In this document: piece by piece, positions 42,288 through 50,204 of the stretch | Numbering within the stretch: the stretch's first letter is position 1 | Layout: every line of letters starts with the position of its first letter | NCBI RefSeq assembly: GCF_006439355.1 | Contig: NZ_VFTG01000013.1 | Location: 62,001-126,000 of the forward strand | From: Mesorhizobium sp. B4-1-3 | GTDB taxonomy: Bacteria; Pseudomonadota; Alphaproteobacteria; Rhizobiales; Rhizobiaceae | Direction of reading: 5' to 3' | Length of the DNA: 64,000 bases | The notes under the pieces: model-generated | The model's database searches: none | Told to the model about the DNA's origin: nothing | What the model saw: only the letters and a program-made list of their open reading frames with translations | Translations under genes and position numbers: made by a program

Positions 42288-43082
42288 CTACTCCCCGACC
42301 ACGCCGGCAATGTTCTGGTCGTAATCGACCAGCGAGCCGGTCATGACGCCGGCCTGGGGGCTCAGCATATAGGTGATCAGCCGCGCGAGCTGGGCCGGCT
42401 TGACCAACTGGCCCATCGGCTGTGCGGCCTCGGCCTTTGCCAGCCAGTCGTCGGGCGCGTCGTGCCATTTCTTCTGCACGATCGCCTCGCCCTCGGTGTC
42501 CATCCAGCCGGGCAGCACGGCGTTGCAGCGGATGCGGTTCTTCCGATAGGCGCTCGCGACATTCTTGGTCAGCGTCATCAGCGCGCCCTTGCTGGTCGAA
42601 TAGGGCGTCAGGAACGACTGGCCGGCATGCGCCGACATCGAGAGCACGTTGACGATCGAGCCCGGAGCCCTGCGCTCCAGGAGATGCGCGACAAGGCCCT
42701 GCATCAGGAAGAAGGGGCCGCGCACATTGGTGTCGAAGATCTGGTCGAACAGTTCCTCCGTGGTCTCCACCAGCGAGCCGCGCGCGGACGTGGCGGCGGC
42801 GTTGACCAGCGCATTCAGCGTTCCGAAATGCTTGATCGCCGTCTCGACGGCGCGCTTGCAGTCGGCGACCTTGGCGACATCGGCGCTGATGAAGATGGCG
42901 TCGACGCCGTGCTTCTTCAGCGCCGCGACCGCTCTGTCGCCTTTCTCCTGCGAGCGGCCGACCAGCGCCAGCGCGCGGCAGCCCTCGTCGGCCAGGGCTT
43001 CCGCAACCGCGAAGCCGATGCCCTGTGCGCCGCCGGTGACAATGGCGCGCGTTTCTGAATTGCGACCGGCCAAACCGTTCAT
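42288..43082 (-). CDS. Short-chain dehydrogenase/reductase
   Basis: About 264 residues from the ATG at 43082 (SD GAGGAG). Cofactor motif AIVTGGAQGIGFAVAEAL, structural motif NAAAT in place of the common NAAG, and active site Ser in NVLSMSAHAG with YSTSK are all present. It is a classical NAD(P)-dependent SDR. It follows the IolG-like gene on the same strand, in the inositol/rhizopine-type locus, so it may oxidise or reduce a polyol or amino-polyol intermediate. A 29-bp gap separates the two genes. Confidence 0.85.
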   Translation of the reverse strand: MNGLAGRNSETRAIVTGGAQGIGFAVAEALADEGCRALALVGRSQEKGDRAVAALKKHGVDAIFISADVAKVADCKRAVETAIKHFGTLNALVNAAATSARGSLVETTEELFDQIFDTNVRGPFFLMQGLVAHLLERRAPGSIVNVLSMSAHAGQSFLTPYSTSKGALMTLTKNVASAYRKNRIRCNAVLPGWMDTEGEAIVQKKWHDAPDDWLAKAEAAQPMGQLVKPAQLARLITYMLSPQAGVMTGSLVDYDQNIAGVVGE

Positions 43083-43111
43083 CGCTCTGCTCCTCGATCC
43101 GTATTCAAATT

Positions 43112-44104
43112 TCAATCGACGCGGACGGTCTTCCCCGTTTTCGCCGACTCCAAAGCCGCGTCGGCCAGCTTCAGCGCAACGAGACCATCCTTGCCGCTCG
43201 GCGCCGCCTTCTTGCCCGCGGTGGCAGCGGTGATGAAAGAGGCGATCTCGTTGGCATAGGCGTCGATGTAGCGGGTCATGAAGAAGTCGTGCAGCGGCGG
43301 GCGGGTGTAGCCCTTGTCGTTGGCGAGCTCGATCGACACCGGGCGCTGGTTCTCGGCCGCGACCATGCCTTTGGAGCCATGCACCTCGATGCGCTGGTCG
43401 TAGCCATACGTGGCGCGGCGCGAGTTGGAGATGACGGCCTGCTTGCCGGAGGCGGTTTCGAGGATGACGCTGACCGAGTCGAAATCGCCGGCTTCGCCGA
43501 TCTTCTTGTCGACCAGCACTGAAGCGTGGGCGCTGACCGCAACCGGTTCTTCACCGAGCAGGAAGCGGGCCATGTCGAAATCGTGGATAGTCATGTCGCG
43601 AAAAATGCCGCCGGAGCGGGCGATGTAGTCGAGCGGCGGGGCGCCTGGATCGCGCGACGTGATGGTGACCATCTCGACTGTGCCGATGGCGCCCTCGTCG
43701 ATCGCCTTGCGCACGGCGGCGAAATGCGGATCGAAGCGGCGGTTGAAGCCGACCATCAGCGTGGCGCCGGTCTTTTCGACCACCGCCAGGCATTTTTCGA
43801 CGCGTTCGACCGAGAGGTCGATCGGCTTTTCGCAGAAAATCGCCTTGCCGGCCTTGGCGAAGCGCTCGATCAGGTCGGCATGGGTGTCGGTCGGGGTGCA
43901 GATGATGACGGCATCGATGTCCTTGGCCTTCTCGATGGCATCGATGGTGCGGACTTCCGCGCCATAGGCGGAGGCCAGCTCCGTCGCCGCTTTCTCGAAG
44001 GCGTCGGCCACGGCCACCAGCTTGGCCTGCGGGTTGGAGGCAACGGCGCGGGCATGCACCTTGCCGATACGGCCGGCGCCGAGGAGAGCGAAGCGGAGTG
44101 TCAT
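43112..44104 (-). CDS. iolG: Inositol 2-dehydrogenase/MocA-like, Gfo/Idh/MocA family (second IolG)
   Basis: A 330-residue dehydrogenase from the ATG at 44104. Motifs ALLGAGRIGKVHARAV, EKPIDLSVERVEKCL, GFNRRFDPHFAAV, SRDPGAPPLDYI and IHDFDMARFLLGEEPV match myo-inositol 2-dehydrogenase (IolG/IdhA) very well. MocA of the rhizopine pathway belongs to the same family. Between an SDR gene and a sugar ABC operon, and near a mocDEF-like set, it could oxidise myo-inositol, scyllo-inosamine or both. The other IolG-like gene (16417) is visibly more divergent from the IolG type at the SRDP region. Confidence 0.88.
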   Translation of the reverse strand: MTLRFALLGAGRIGKVHARAVASNPQAKLVAVADAFEKAATELASAYGAEVRTIDAIEKAKDIDAVIICTPTDTHADLIERFAKAGKAIFCEKPIDLSVERVEKCLAVVEKTGATLMVGFNRRFDPHFAAVRKAIDEGAIGTVEMVTITSRDPGAPPLDYIARSGGIFRDMTIHDFDMARFLLGEEPVAVSAHASVLVDKKIGEAGDFDSVSVILETASGKQAVISNSRRATYGYDQRIEVHGSKGMVAAENQRPVSIELANDKGYTRPPLHDFFMTRYIDAYANEIASFITAATAGKKAAPSGKDGLVALKLADAALESAKTGKTVRVD

Positions 44105-44187
44105 GGAATGTCCTTCGAGGTGGGGTTTTATAGGCATATCCGCGCCTGTCGGCGCGGAAGATTGGTTGGATCCCGTGATGACGCCCG

Positions 44188-44958
44188 TCAGGCGGCCTGA
44201 AGCTCTGCCTGTCCGGTCTTGGCGCCTGTGATGTAGGCGACGATGTCGTTGCCATCGGTGTCCTGCTTGCGCAGGTTGGCGACGATCTTGCCGCGGCGGA
44301 AGACGACGATGCGGTCGCAAAGGTCGAACACCTGGCGCATATTGTGGCTGACCAGGATCAGCGGCTCGCCGTTTGCCTTCAGCGTGCGGATGATGTTTTC
44401 GACCTGCGCGGTCTCCTGCACGCCGAGCGCCGCCGTCGGCTCGTCCATAATGATCAGCTTGGAGGCGAAGGTGGCGGTCCTGGCGATCGCAACGCACTGG
44501 CGCTGGCCGCCCGACATATGACGGATGGTGCTGGAAAGGTTAGGGATCTTCACCGCCGTGCGGACAAGCGCTGCCTCCGTCGCCTTGCGCATTGCCTTGC
44601 GGTCGAGGATGGAGAAGGGGCCGAGGTTGAACAGCACCTTCTCGCGGCCGAGAAACAGGTTCGACGGCACGTCGAGATCGTCGGCCAAAGCGAGGTTCTG
44701 GAACACGGTCTCGATGCCGGCCTCGCGCGCCTCGATCGGGCCGGTGAAGTTCACCTCCTTGCCGTCGAACCAGATCTTGCCACTGGTGCGCTGCTCGACG
44801 CCGGTGATCTGGCGCACGAAGGTCGACTTGCCGGCGCCGTTGTCGCCCATGATGGCGACATGCTCGCCCTTGCGCAGCTCGAAATTCGCCTCCTGCAGCG
44901 CGTGCACGCCGCCATAATGCTTGGTGAGGTTTTCAGTCTTCAGAACGATGTCCGACAT
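44188..44958 (-). CDS. Sugar ABC transporter ATP-binding protein, single-domain (FrcA type)
   Basis: About 256 residues from the ATG at 44958 (MSDIVLKTENLTKHYGG). Walker A is MGDNGAGKST, signature MSGGQRQCVAIAR, Walker B LIIMDEPTAALG and switch His in LVSHNMRQ. It has one ABC domain, unlike RbsA, as in FrcA and in rhizobial inositol-type systems. It starts 2 bp after the permease stop. Confidence 0.9.
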   Translation of the reverse strand: MSDIVLKTENLTKHYGGVHALQEANFELRKGEHVAIMGDNGAGKSTFVRQITGVEQRTSGKIWFDGKEVNFTGPIEAREAGIETVFQNLALADDLDVPSNLFLGREKVLFNLGPFSILDRKAMRKATEAALVRTAVKIPNLSSTIRHMSGGQRQCVAIARTATFASKLIIMDEPTAALGVQETAQVENIIRTLKANGEPLILVSHNMRQVFDLCDRIVVFRRGKIVANLRKQDTDGNDIVAYITGAKTGQAELQAA

Positions 44959-44960
44959 GG

Positions 44961-46037
44961 TCAAGCTCCTATCGCGCGGCGGCGCTGGCGCCATTGATCG
45001 AGAACGACCGCACCGACGATGATCACGCCCTTGACCATCTCCTGATAATAGGCATCGAGGCGCAGGAAGGTGAAGCCGGAAATGATGACGCCGAAGATCA
45101 GCGAGCCGATCACGGTGCCGATGATCGAGCCGCGGCCGCCCGACAGCGAAACGCCGCCGATGACCGCCATGGCGATGGCGTCGAGCTCGTACATGACCCC
45201 CATGCCGGCCTGGGCGGTGAGGTTCTTGGAAGACAGCACCACCGCGGCGATCGCCGCCAAGATACCGGCGATGGCATAGACCAGCACCTTATGGTTGGCG
45301 ATCTTGATGCCGGACATGCGAGCGGCATCCTCGTTTGAGCCGATGGCGTAGCAGTGCTTGCCGTATTTCGTGTAGGTCAAAATGAGCTGGAACAGGATCG
45401 CCAGCGAGATGAAGATAACGACGGGCATCAAACCCTTGCCGATGGCCGCGAAACTTTCGGTCGGGAACGAGATCGGCTGGCCCTTCGACCACCATTTGGC
45501 GATGCCACGCGCCGTGACCATCATGCCGAGCGTGGCGATGAAAGGTGGAATGCGCGTGTAGGCGATGAGGAAGCCATTGATCAGGCCGGCGATCAGGCCG
45601 CAGCCGATCGCGACCAGGAGCGGCACGATGACCGGCAGGTCGGTCCAGCCAAAATTGATGAACATCGCCTTGGGATTGGGATTCCCGTTGACGGTCGCAA
45701 CCTGCGCAAAACTCATGGCGATCATGGCGGTGGCGCCGACGATCGACCCGGAGGACAGGTCGATGCCGCCGCAGATGATGACCTGGGTTACGCCGATTGC
45801 GATGATGCCGACGATCGACACCTGCAGGATGATGATCTGCAGGCGCTGCTCGTTGAAGAGTCCGGAGACGTTCTCGCGGGTGTTGAACAGGAAGCTGTCG
45901 CCGAGGAAGACGCGGCCGATCAGCTCGAAGGCGCCGACCAGGATGACGAGCGCCAGGAACACGTTGAACTCGGCCGGCCATGGGCGCTTCCTGGCGTCGT
46001 AGCTCAGCCCGCCAATGCCATGCGATGTCTGTGACAC
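44961..46037 (-). CDS. Sugar ABC transporter permease (FrcC/IatP type)
   Basis: A 358-residue permease with about nine to ten membrane segments. Characteristic regions are CGGIDLSSGSIVGATAMI, TRIPPFIATLGMM, GKHCYAIGSNEDAARMSG and AVIGGVSLSGGRGSIIG. It forms the channel for the substrate delivered by the downstream-named binding protein at 46223-47164. Gene order binding protein, permease, ATPase is that of FrcBCA. Confidence 0.9.
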   Translation of the reverse strand: MSQTSHGIGGLSYDARKRPWPAEFNVFLALVILVGAFELIGRVFLGDSFLFNTRENVSGLFNEQRLQIIILQVSIVGIIAIGVTQVIICGGIDLSSGSIVGATAMIAMSFAQVATVNGNPNPKAMFINFGWTDLPVIVPLLVAIGCGLIAGLINGFLIAYTRIPPFIATLGMMVTARGIAKWWSKGQPISFPTESFAAIGKGLMPVVIFISLAILFQLILTYTKYGKHCYAIGSNEDAARMSGIKIANHKVLVYAIAGILAAIAAVVLSSKNLTAQAGMGVMYELDAIAMAVIGGVSLSGGRGSIIGTVIGSLIFGVIISGFTFLRLDAYYQEMVKGVIIVGAVVLDQWRQRRRAIGA

Positions 46038-46066
46038 GTCTTCTTCCTCCGAATGACCGCGCCCGT

Positions 46067-46090
46067 TCTCCCGCCCAGTCGGGCGGGAGA
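46067..46090 (-). terminator. Hairpin between binding protein and permease genes
   Basis: TCTCCCGCCC (46067-46076) and GGGCGGGAGA (46081-46090) form a 10-bp perfect stem with a 4-nt loop. No T-run follows, so an mRNA-stability or attenuation role is more likely than full termination. Confidence 0.6.
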
Positions 46091-46160
46091 GGAACAGAGC
46101 GGCGCCGCTTCGTCAGCAGCCGATTTCAGCCAGTCCGATGCGTCGCGGCACCACTCCGCG

Positions 46161-46212
46161 TTCGTTCTCGCAATCCCATACGGAAATCGCTGCGTGATTT
46201 CCCGGAATTGAG
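46161..46212. repeat. Dispersed imperfect palindrome, family copy C (diverged)
   Basis: TCGCAATCCCATACGGAAAT and GATTTCCCGGAATTG repeat the layout of copies A and B with several changes. It lies directly after the binding-protein gene, on the permease side. Confidence 0.6.
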
Positions 46213-46222
46213 CGGGCGCGGC

Positions 46223-47164
46223 TCAGTTCTTCTTCAAGAACTTGTCGATGTTCGCAGGGGTGACGAGCTGGAACGGGATATAGACCTTGTGTTCCACCTT
46301 TTCGCCCTTGGCGAGCTTCAGCGCGGCGTCGAGCGCGCCGGCGCCCTGGCCGGCCGCGTCCTGGAAGACTGTCACGTCGAGGTCGCCCGCCTGCATCGCG
46401 GCCAGCGCATCCTGGGTGGCGTCGACGCCGCCGACGACGACCGACTTCATGTCGATGTTGGCGGCCTTCATCGCCTGGATGGCGCCGATCGCGCTTTCGT
46501 CATTGTTGGCGATGACGCCGTCGAACGGCTTGCCCGACGACAGCCAGTTGGTCATCAGGTTCTGCGCTTCGTCGCGCTTCCAGTTCGAGGTCTGCTTGTC
46601 GATGATCTTGATGAAGTTGCAGTCCGGCGTGGCGATCACTTCCTCGATGTCCTTGGTGCGCTGCACCGCGGCCTGGTTGGAGAGCTCGCCCATGATCACA
46701 TAGACATTGGCTTCCTTCTTGCCGGCTTCCTTGAACAGGCGGCAGGCTTCCTTGGTCTCGAGCGTGCCGGATTCGGCCTCGTTGGAAGCGACGAACGCCT
46801 GGTTGTCGGGCAGCGTGTCGACATTGACCGGCTGGCGGTTGACATAGACCAGCGGGATCTTGGCGGCGGCGGCAGCGTCCGACATCGCCTGCGTGGCCGA
46901 GGTGTCGACCGGGTTGACGATGATGGCGTCGACGCCCGAGGCGGCGAAGTTCTTGATCTGGTCGAGCTGCTTGGCGACGTCGTTCTGCGCGTCCTCGACC
47001 TGCAGCTCCACGCCGCTCATGCCCTTGGCCTGCGCAATCATGCCGTTGCGCAGCACGGTGAGGAAGTTGTCGTCGAAAAGAGCCATCGAAACGCCGATCT
47101 TGGCGGCGAAGGCGGATGAACACATCAGCGCCGAAAGCGCGACGCCCAAAAGAAGTTTCTTCAT
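46223..47164 (-). CDS. Periplasmic sugar-binding protein, myo-inositol/rhizopine (MocB/IbpA) type
   Basis: A 313-residue solute-binding protein. The start ATG at 47164 has a strong SD (GGAGGAG) and gives the signal peptide MKKLLLGVALSALMCSSAFA. The mature protein begins KIGVSMALFDDNFLTVLRNG and continues VELQVEDAQNDVAKQLDQIK, VDAIIVNPVDTSAT and FVASNEAESGTLETKEACRL, segments I associate with MocB/IbpA-type binding proteins. With IolG, LacI and mocDEF-like genes beside it, myo-inositol or a rhizopine is the most likely ligand. Confidence 0.8.
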   Translation of the reverse strand: MKKLLLGVALSALMCSSAFAAKIGVSMALFDDNFLTVLRNGMIAQAKGMSGVELQVEDAQNDVAKQLDQIKNFAASGVDAIIVNPVDTSATQAMSDAAAAAKIPLVYVNRQPVNVDTLPDNQAFVASNEAESGTLETKEACRLFKEAGKKEANVYVIMGELSNQAAVQRTKDIEEVIATPDCNFIKIIDKQTSNWKRDEAQNLMTNWLSSGKPFDGVIANNDESAIGAIQAMKAANIDMKSVVVGGVDATQDALAAMQAGDLDVTVFQDAAGQGAGALDAALKLAKGEKVEHKVYIPFQLVTPANIDKFLKKN

Positions 47165-47349
47165 TTTATTCTCCTCCACTTGGTGTCCGGCTGCACCCAT
47201 TGAACCGGAATCCCCGGTTTGCCCGGGGAATCTCTCCCTGCGGCCATGCGGCGTCGCCCATTCGATCGGAACGCCTCTTCCTCCGTTCGAACAGACGCTC
47301 CGGAACGAAAGAACCAAAAAGCCTAGTTAGTGAAATATTTATTCCATTT

Positions 47350-47362
47350 CGTTTCGGAAACG
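47350..47362. promoter_or_regulatory. LacI-type operator candidate upstream of the transporter operon
   Basis: CGTTTCGGAAACG (47350-47362) is an inverted repeat of CGTTTC around one base, resembling LacI-family operators. It lies about 185 bp upstream of the binding-protein start, next to an AT-rich stretch (GTGAAATATTTATTCCA). The 358-bp gap 47165-47522 is otherwise non-coding, apart from the inverted repeat at 47466-47498. Confidence 0.45.
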
Positions 47363-47465
47363 TCAAGGGCGATTCCGATCGGGGCGGCCGGTTTTTCGAT
47401 CACTATCGGCGTGACGAAGGACCAAAGACCTCCGAAATTTGCGCTCGAGTCCGAACGAACCGCGA

Positions 47466-47498
47466 TGAAAGAATCCATCAGTCTGACAGATTCTTTCA
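47466..47498. terminator. 10-bp inverted repeat just downstream of the LacI-type gene
   Basis: TGAAAGAATC (47466-47475) and GATTCTTTCA (47489-47498) flank 13 bp, with CGCG on both outer sides. It begins 24 nt after the LacI-type stop on the minus strand, where a terminator is expected, though no long T-run follows. It could instead be an operator of the transporter operon downstream. Confidence 0.45.
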
Positions 47499-47522
47499 CG
47501 CGCGCTACATCAGTGTGAACGC

Positions 47523-48554
47523 CTATATGTTTTCCGGCAGATAGATGTCGAAAGGCAGGAAGGTCTGCCCGGGCGCATTGGCGGCGCCGCTTTCGATGGC
47601 ATGGGCCATCAGCCCGACGAGCTCCCGGCAGAGCGCCGCGAGCGGCGTCGAGATCACCATGGTGAGGATGTTGTCGGCAAGCGCCGCACGCGAGGCGGCG
47701 TTGATCTCGTTGCAGATGGCGATCGGCATCTCGGCCGGCTTTGCCGTCCGCAGCGCCGAGACCGCGCCCTCCATGCCGCCACCGGCGACGTAGCAGCCGG
47801 CGAGATCGGGATGGCGCGCCAAGAGGTCGAGCATGGCGTCGTGCGTCACGTCATTGGCCTCGAGGTTGACCAGCGTCTCCATCACGGTGAAGTCCGGCGC
47901 GTGCTCGCGAAAGAATGAGCGGAAGCCGATCTCGCGCAACTCATGGCCGTGGAAACGGTGGCTGCCGACGAAGAGTGCCACCTTGCCGGGCTTCCTAGCG
48001 GCCTTGGCGATCATCCAGGCAGCGCTGCGCCCGACCTTGCGATTGTCGAGCCCGACATAGCCCTCGCGGACGCCGGCGGCAAAATCCGACAGCAGCGAGA
48101 AGACCGGCTGCCCCCTCCCCTTCAGCGTCTCCACGACCGCCGTCAGCGTCGGATGATCAGGGCCGACGACGGCGATGGCTCTCGACTTGGCTGCAAGGCT
48201 GCGCATCTGGGCGGCGATCTCGTCGGGCGCCAGCGAGGCGGCGAAATCGACCGTCGCAACGCCGCGGAAACGCTGCGACTGCGCGACCGCCAGCTCGAGC
48301 TCCCGGGCGAAATCGCCGTAGAAGACGTCATTGCCCCTGAGCAGCAGGAAGCCAAGCCTATATTCCGGCAATTCCTGGCGCATGCGCTGCTTGATCAGCC
48401 CCGCCGCGTGGTAGCCGATCTCGGTGGCGGCCTCGTAGACCCGGCGCGCCGTCTCCTCGCGCACCGGCAGGCGGCTGTTCAGCACCCGGTCGACGGTGGC
48501 GACGCTGACGCCGGAGACGCGCGCGAGATCGGTAATGGTCGGCCGCTTTGCCAT
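47523..48554 (-). CDS. LacI-family transcriptional regulator of the inositol/rhizopine-type locus
   Basis: About 343 residues from the ATG at 48554 (SD AGGAAG). HTH: TITDLARVSGVSVATVDRVL (4-23), with VATVDRVLN typical of LacI regulators of inositol and rhizopine-type sugar systems. The effector domain has GFLLLRGNDVFYGDFARELE and CYVAGGGMEGAVSALR. It stands between the transporter operon (same strand, downstream) and the divergent mocD-like gene, so it is placed to control both. An array of GATAG/CTATC half-sites lies in front of it. Confidence 0.9.
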   Translation of the reverse strand: MAKRPTITDLARVSGVSVATVDRVLNSRLPVREETARRVYEAATEIGYHAAGLIKQRMRQELPEYRLGFLLLRGNDVFYGDFARELELAVAQSQRFRGVATVDFAASLAPDEIAAQMRSLAAKSRAIAVVGPDHPTLTAVVETLKGRGQPVFSLLSDFAAGVREGYVGLDNRKVGRSAAWMIAKAARKPGKVALFVGSHRFHGHELREIGFRSFFREHAPDFTVMETLVNLEANDVTHDAMLDLLARHPDLAGCYVAGGGMEGAVSALRTAKPAEMPIAICNEINAASRAALADNILTMVISTPLAALCRELVGLMAHAIESGAANAPGQTFLPFDIYLPENI

Positions 48555-48594
48555 GAATGCTTCCTCGCTTGTCCTACTCAGCATATATCCAAAT

Positions 48595-48641
48595 CTGATA
48601 GGAAATGATAGAAACTATCTTCTTGATGTTGAGACTATCAG
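48595..48641. promoter_or_regulatory. GATAG/CTATC half-site array between the LacI gene and mocD-like gene
   Basis: Four half-sites occur in 47 bp: CTGATAG (48595-48601), GATAG-AAA-CTATC (48607-48619) and CTATCAG (48635-48641). Inner and outer pairs are both inverted. The array lies 40-90 bp from both divergent starts, typical for a shared operator. Confidence 0.55.
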
Positions 48642-48730
48642 GCCTGGGGGCTATGCTGAAGTCGAAAGTCAGCGATGCGCGAGCCCCGCAGGATTAGGGC
48701 GGTCGCCAAGGCGCTGGCGGAGGAACCTCA

Positions 48731-49840
48731 ATGACGGCAATCACGTCTTCGGCGGCGCCGCCGCGCGACTACAGCCTGACCGGGCGAGATGCCAGGCTCG
48801 CGGTCGAGACCGGGCTCGCCGCGGCCGAGTGGTACCACACCGAGATCCCGCGCAAGCAGATGAAGGAGCTGATGCAGCGCTCGGACCAGCCGGCGATCCG
48901 CGACACCATCATCTGGCTGGCCGCTCTCGTCGTCAGCGGCGCGGGCGGCATCTGGTTCTGGGGCAGCTGGTGGTGCGTGCCGTTCTTCTTCGTCTACGGC
49001 ACGCTCTACGGCTCCTCGACCGATTCCCGCTGGCACGAGTGCGGCCACGGCACGGCCTTCCGCACGCAGTGGATGAACGACGCCGTCTACCAGCTCGCCT
49101 GCTTCATGATCATGCGCAACCCGGTGACCTGGCGCTGGAGCCATACGCGCCACCACACCGACACCATCATCGTCGGCCGCGACCCGGAAATCGCCGTCAT
49201 GCGCCCGCCGGACCTTTTGCGCGTGGTGCTGAACTTCTTCGGCATCCTCGATGCCTGGCATGCGATGACCGACATGGTGCGCAATGCCGCCGGAATCATC
49301 AGCCCCGCGGAAAAGACCTTCATTCCCGAACCGGAACAGCCGAAGGCGATCCGCGTGGCTCGCATCTGGCTCGTCATCTACATCGCGAGCATCGCCTTGG
49401 CTCTCTCCCTGCATTCCTGGCTGCCGCTGATGCTGATCGGCCTGCCCCGCCTCTATGGCGCCTGGCATCACGTGATGACCGGCCTGCTGCAGCATGGCGG
49501 CCTCGCCGACAACGTCGTCGACCATCGGCTCAACAGCCGCACCGTCTACATGAACTCGGTCAGCCGCTTCATCTACTGGAACATGAACTACCATGTGGAG
49601 CATCACATGTTCCCGATGGTGCCCTACCACGCGCTGCCGAAGCTGCATGAGATGATTAAGCACGACCTGCCGGCGCCGACGCCATCGATCCTGGCCGGCT
49701 ATCGCGAGATGATCCCGGCCTTCCTGCGCCAGCTGCGCAACGAGGATTATTTCCTCAAGCGCGCGCTGCCGCCGACGGCGAAGCCCTACAGGGAAGAATT
49801 GCACAACGATAACAATCCGGTGCCGGCCGCGGCCGAATGA
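48731..49840 (+). CDS. mocD: Membrane fatty-acid-desaturase-like oxygenase, MocD-like
   Basis: A 369-residue membrane protein with the three His boxes of di-iron desaturases and hydroxylases: HECGHG (100-105 approximately), HTRHHTD and HVEHH. It has four to five membrane segments. A Rieske ferredoxin and a ferredoxin reductase follow directly, giving a complete electron-transfer oxygenase. In Rhizobium leguminosarum, mocD, mocE and mocF encode such an oxygenase complex proposed to demethylate the rhizopine 3-O-methyl-scyllo-inosamine. The neighbouring inositol-type transporter and dehydrogenase support this. A fatty acid or other hydrocarbon substrate remains possible. Confidence 0.7.
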   Translation: MTAITSSAAPPRDYSLTGRDARLAVETGLAAAEWYHTEIPRKQMKELMQRSDQPAIRDTIIWLAALVVSGAGGIWFWGSWWCVPFFFVYGTLYGSSTDSRWHECGHGTAFRTQWMNDAVYQLACFMIMRNPVTWRWSHTRHHTDTIIVGRDPEIAVMRPPDLLRVVLNFFGILDAWHAMTDMVRNAAGIISPAEKTFIPEPEQPKAIRVARIWLVIYIASIALALSLHSWLPLMLIGLPRLYGAWHHVMTGLLQHGGLADNVVDHRLNSRTVYMNSVSRFIYWNMNYHVEHHMFPMVPYHALPKLHEMIKHDLPAPTPSILAGYREMIPAFLRQLRNEDYFLKRALPPTAKPYREELHNDNNPVPAAAE

Positions 49841-49885
49841 GCTGCCGAAGTGCCTAACCAACCCATTTTTTTCGCGGAGAACAAG

Positions 49886-50200
49886 ATGAACGACTGGGTC
49901 GAGGCCTGCGCGGCCGGAGACATCGACGAAGAGGACGTGATGCGGTTCGACCATGCCGGCCGCACCTTCGCCATCTACCGCAGCCCGGACGACGAGTATT
50001 TCGCGACAGACGGCTTGTGCACGCATGAAAAGGTGCATCTGGCCGACGGGCTGGTGATGGACGACATCATCGAGTGCCCGAAGCACAATGGCCGCTTCAA
50101 CTACAAGACCGGCGACGCGCGCGGCGCGCCGGTTTGCGTCAATTTGAAGACCTATCCGGTCAAGGTCGATGCCGGAAAAGTGCTGATCCAGATCGGGTGA
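49886..50200 (+). CDS. mocE: Rieske-type ferredoxin, MocE-like
   Basis: About 104 residues from the ATG at 49886 (SD GGAG; the frame is open from 49850). Rieske cluster ligands are in CTHEKVHL and CPKHNGRF, i.e. Cys-x-His and Cys-x2-His, in a soluble bacterial [2Fe-2S] ferredoxin. It would carry electrons from the reductase downstream to the di-iron oxygenase upstream. The order oxygenase, ferredoxin, reductase is that of mocDEF. Confidence 0.8.
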   Translation: MNDWVEACAAGDIDEEDVMRFDHAGRTFAIYRSPDDEYFATDGLCTHEKVHLADGLVMDDIIECPKHNGRFNYKTGDARGAPVCVNLKTYPVKVDAGKVLIQIG

Positions 50201-50204
50201 GACC

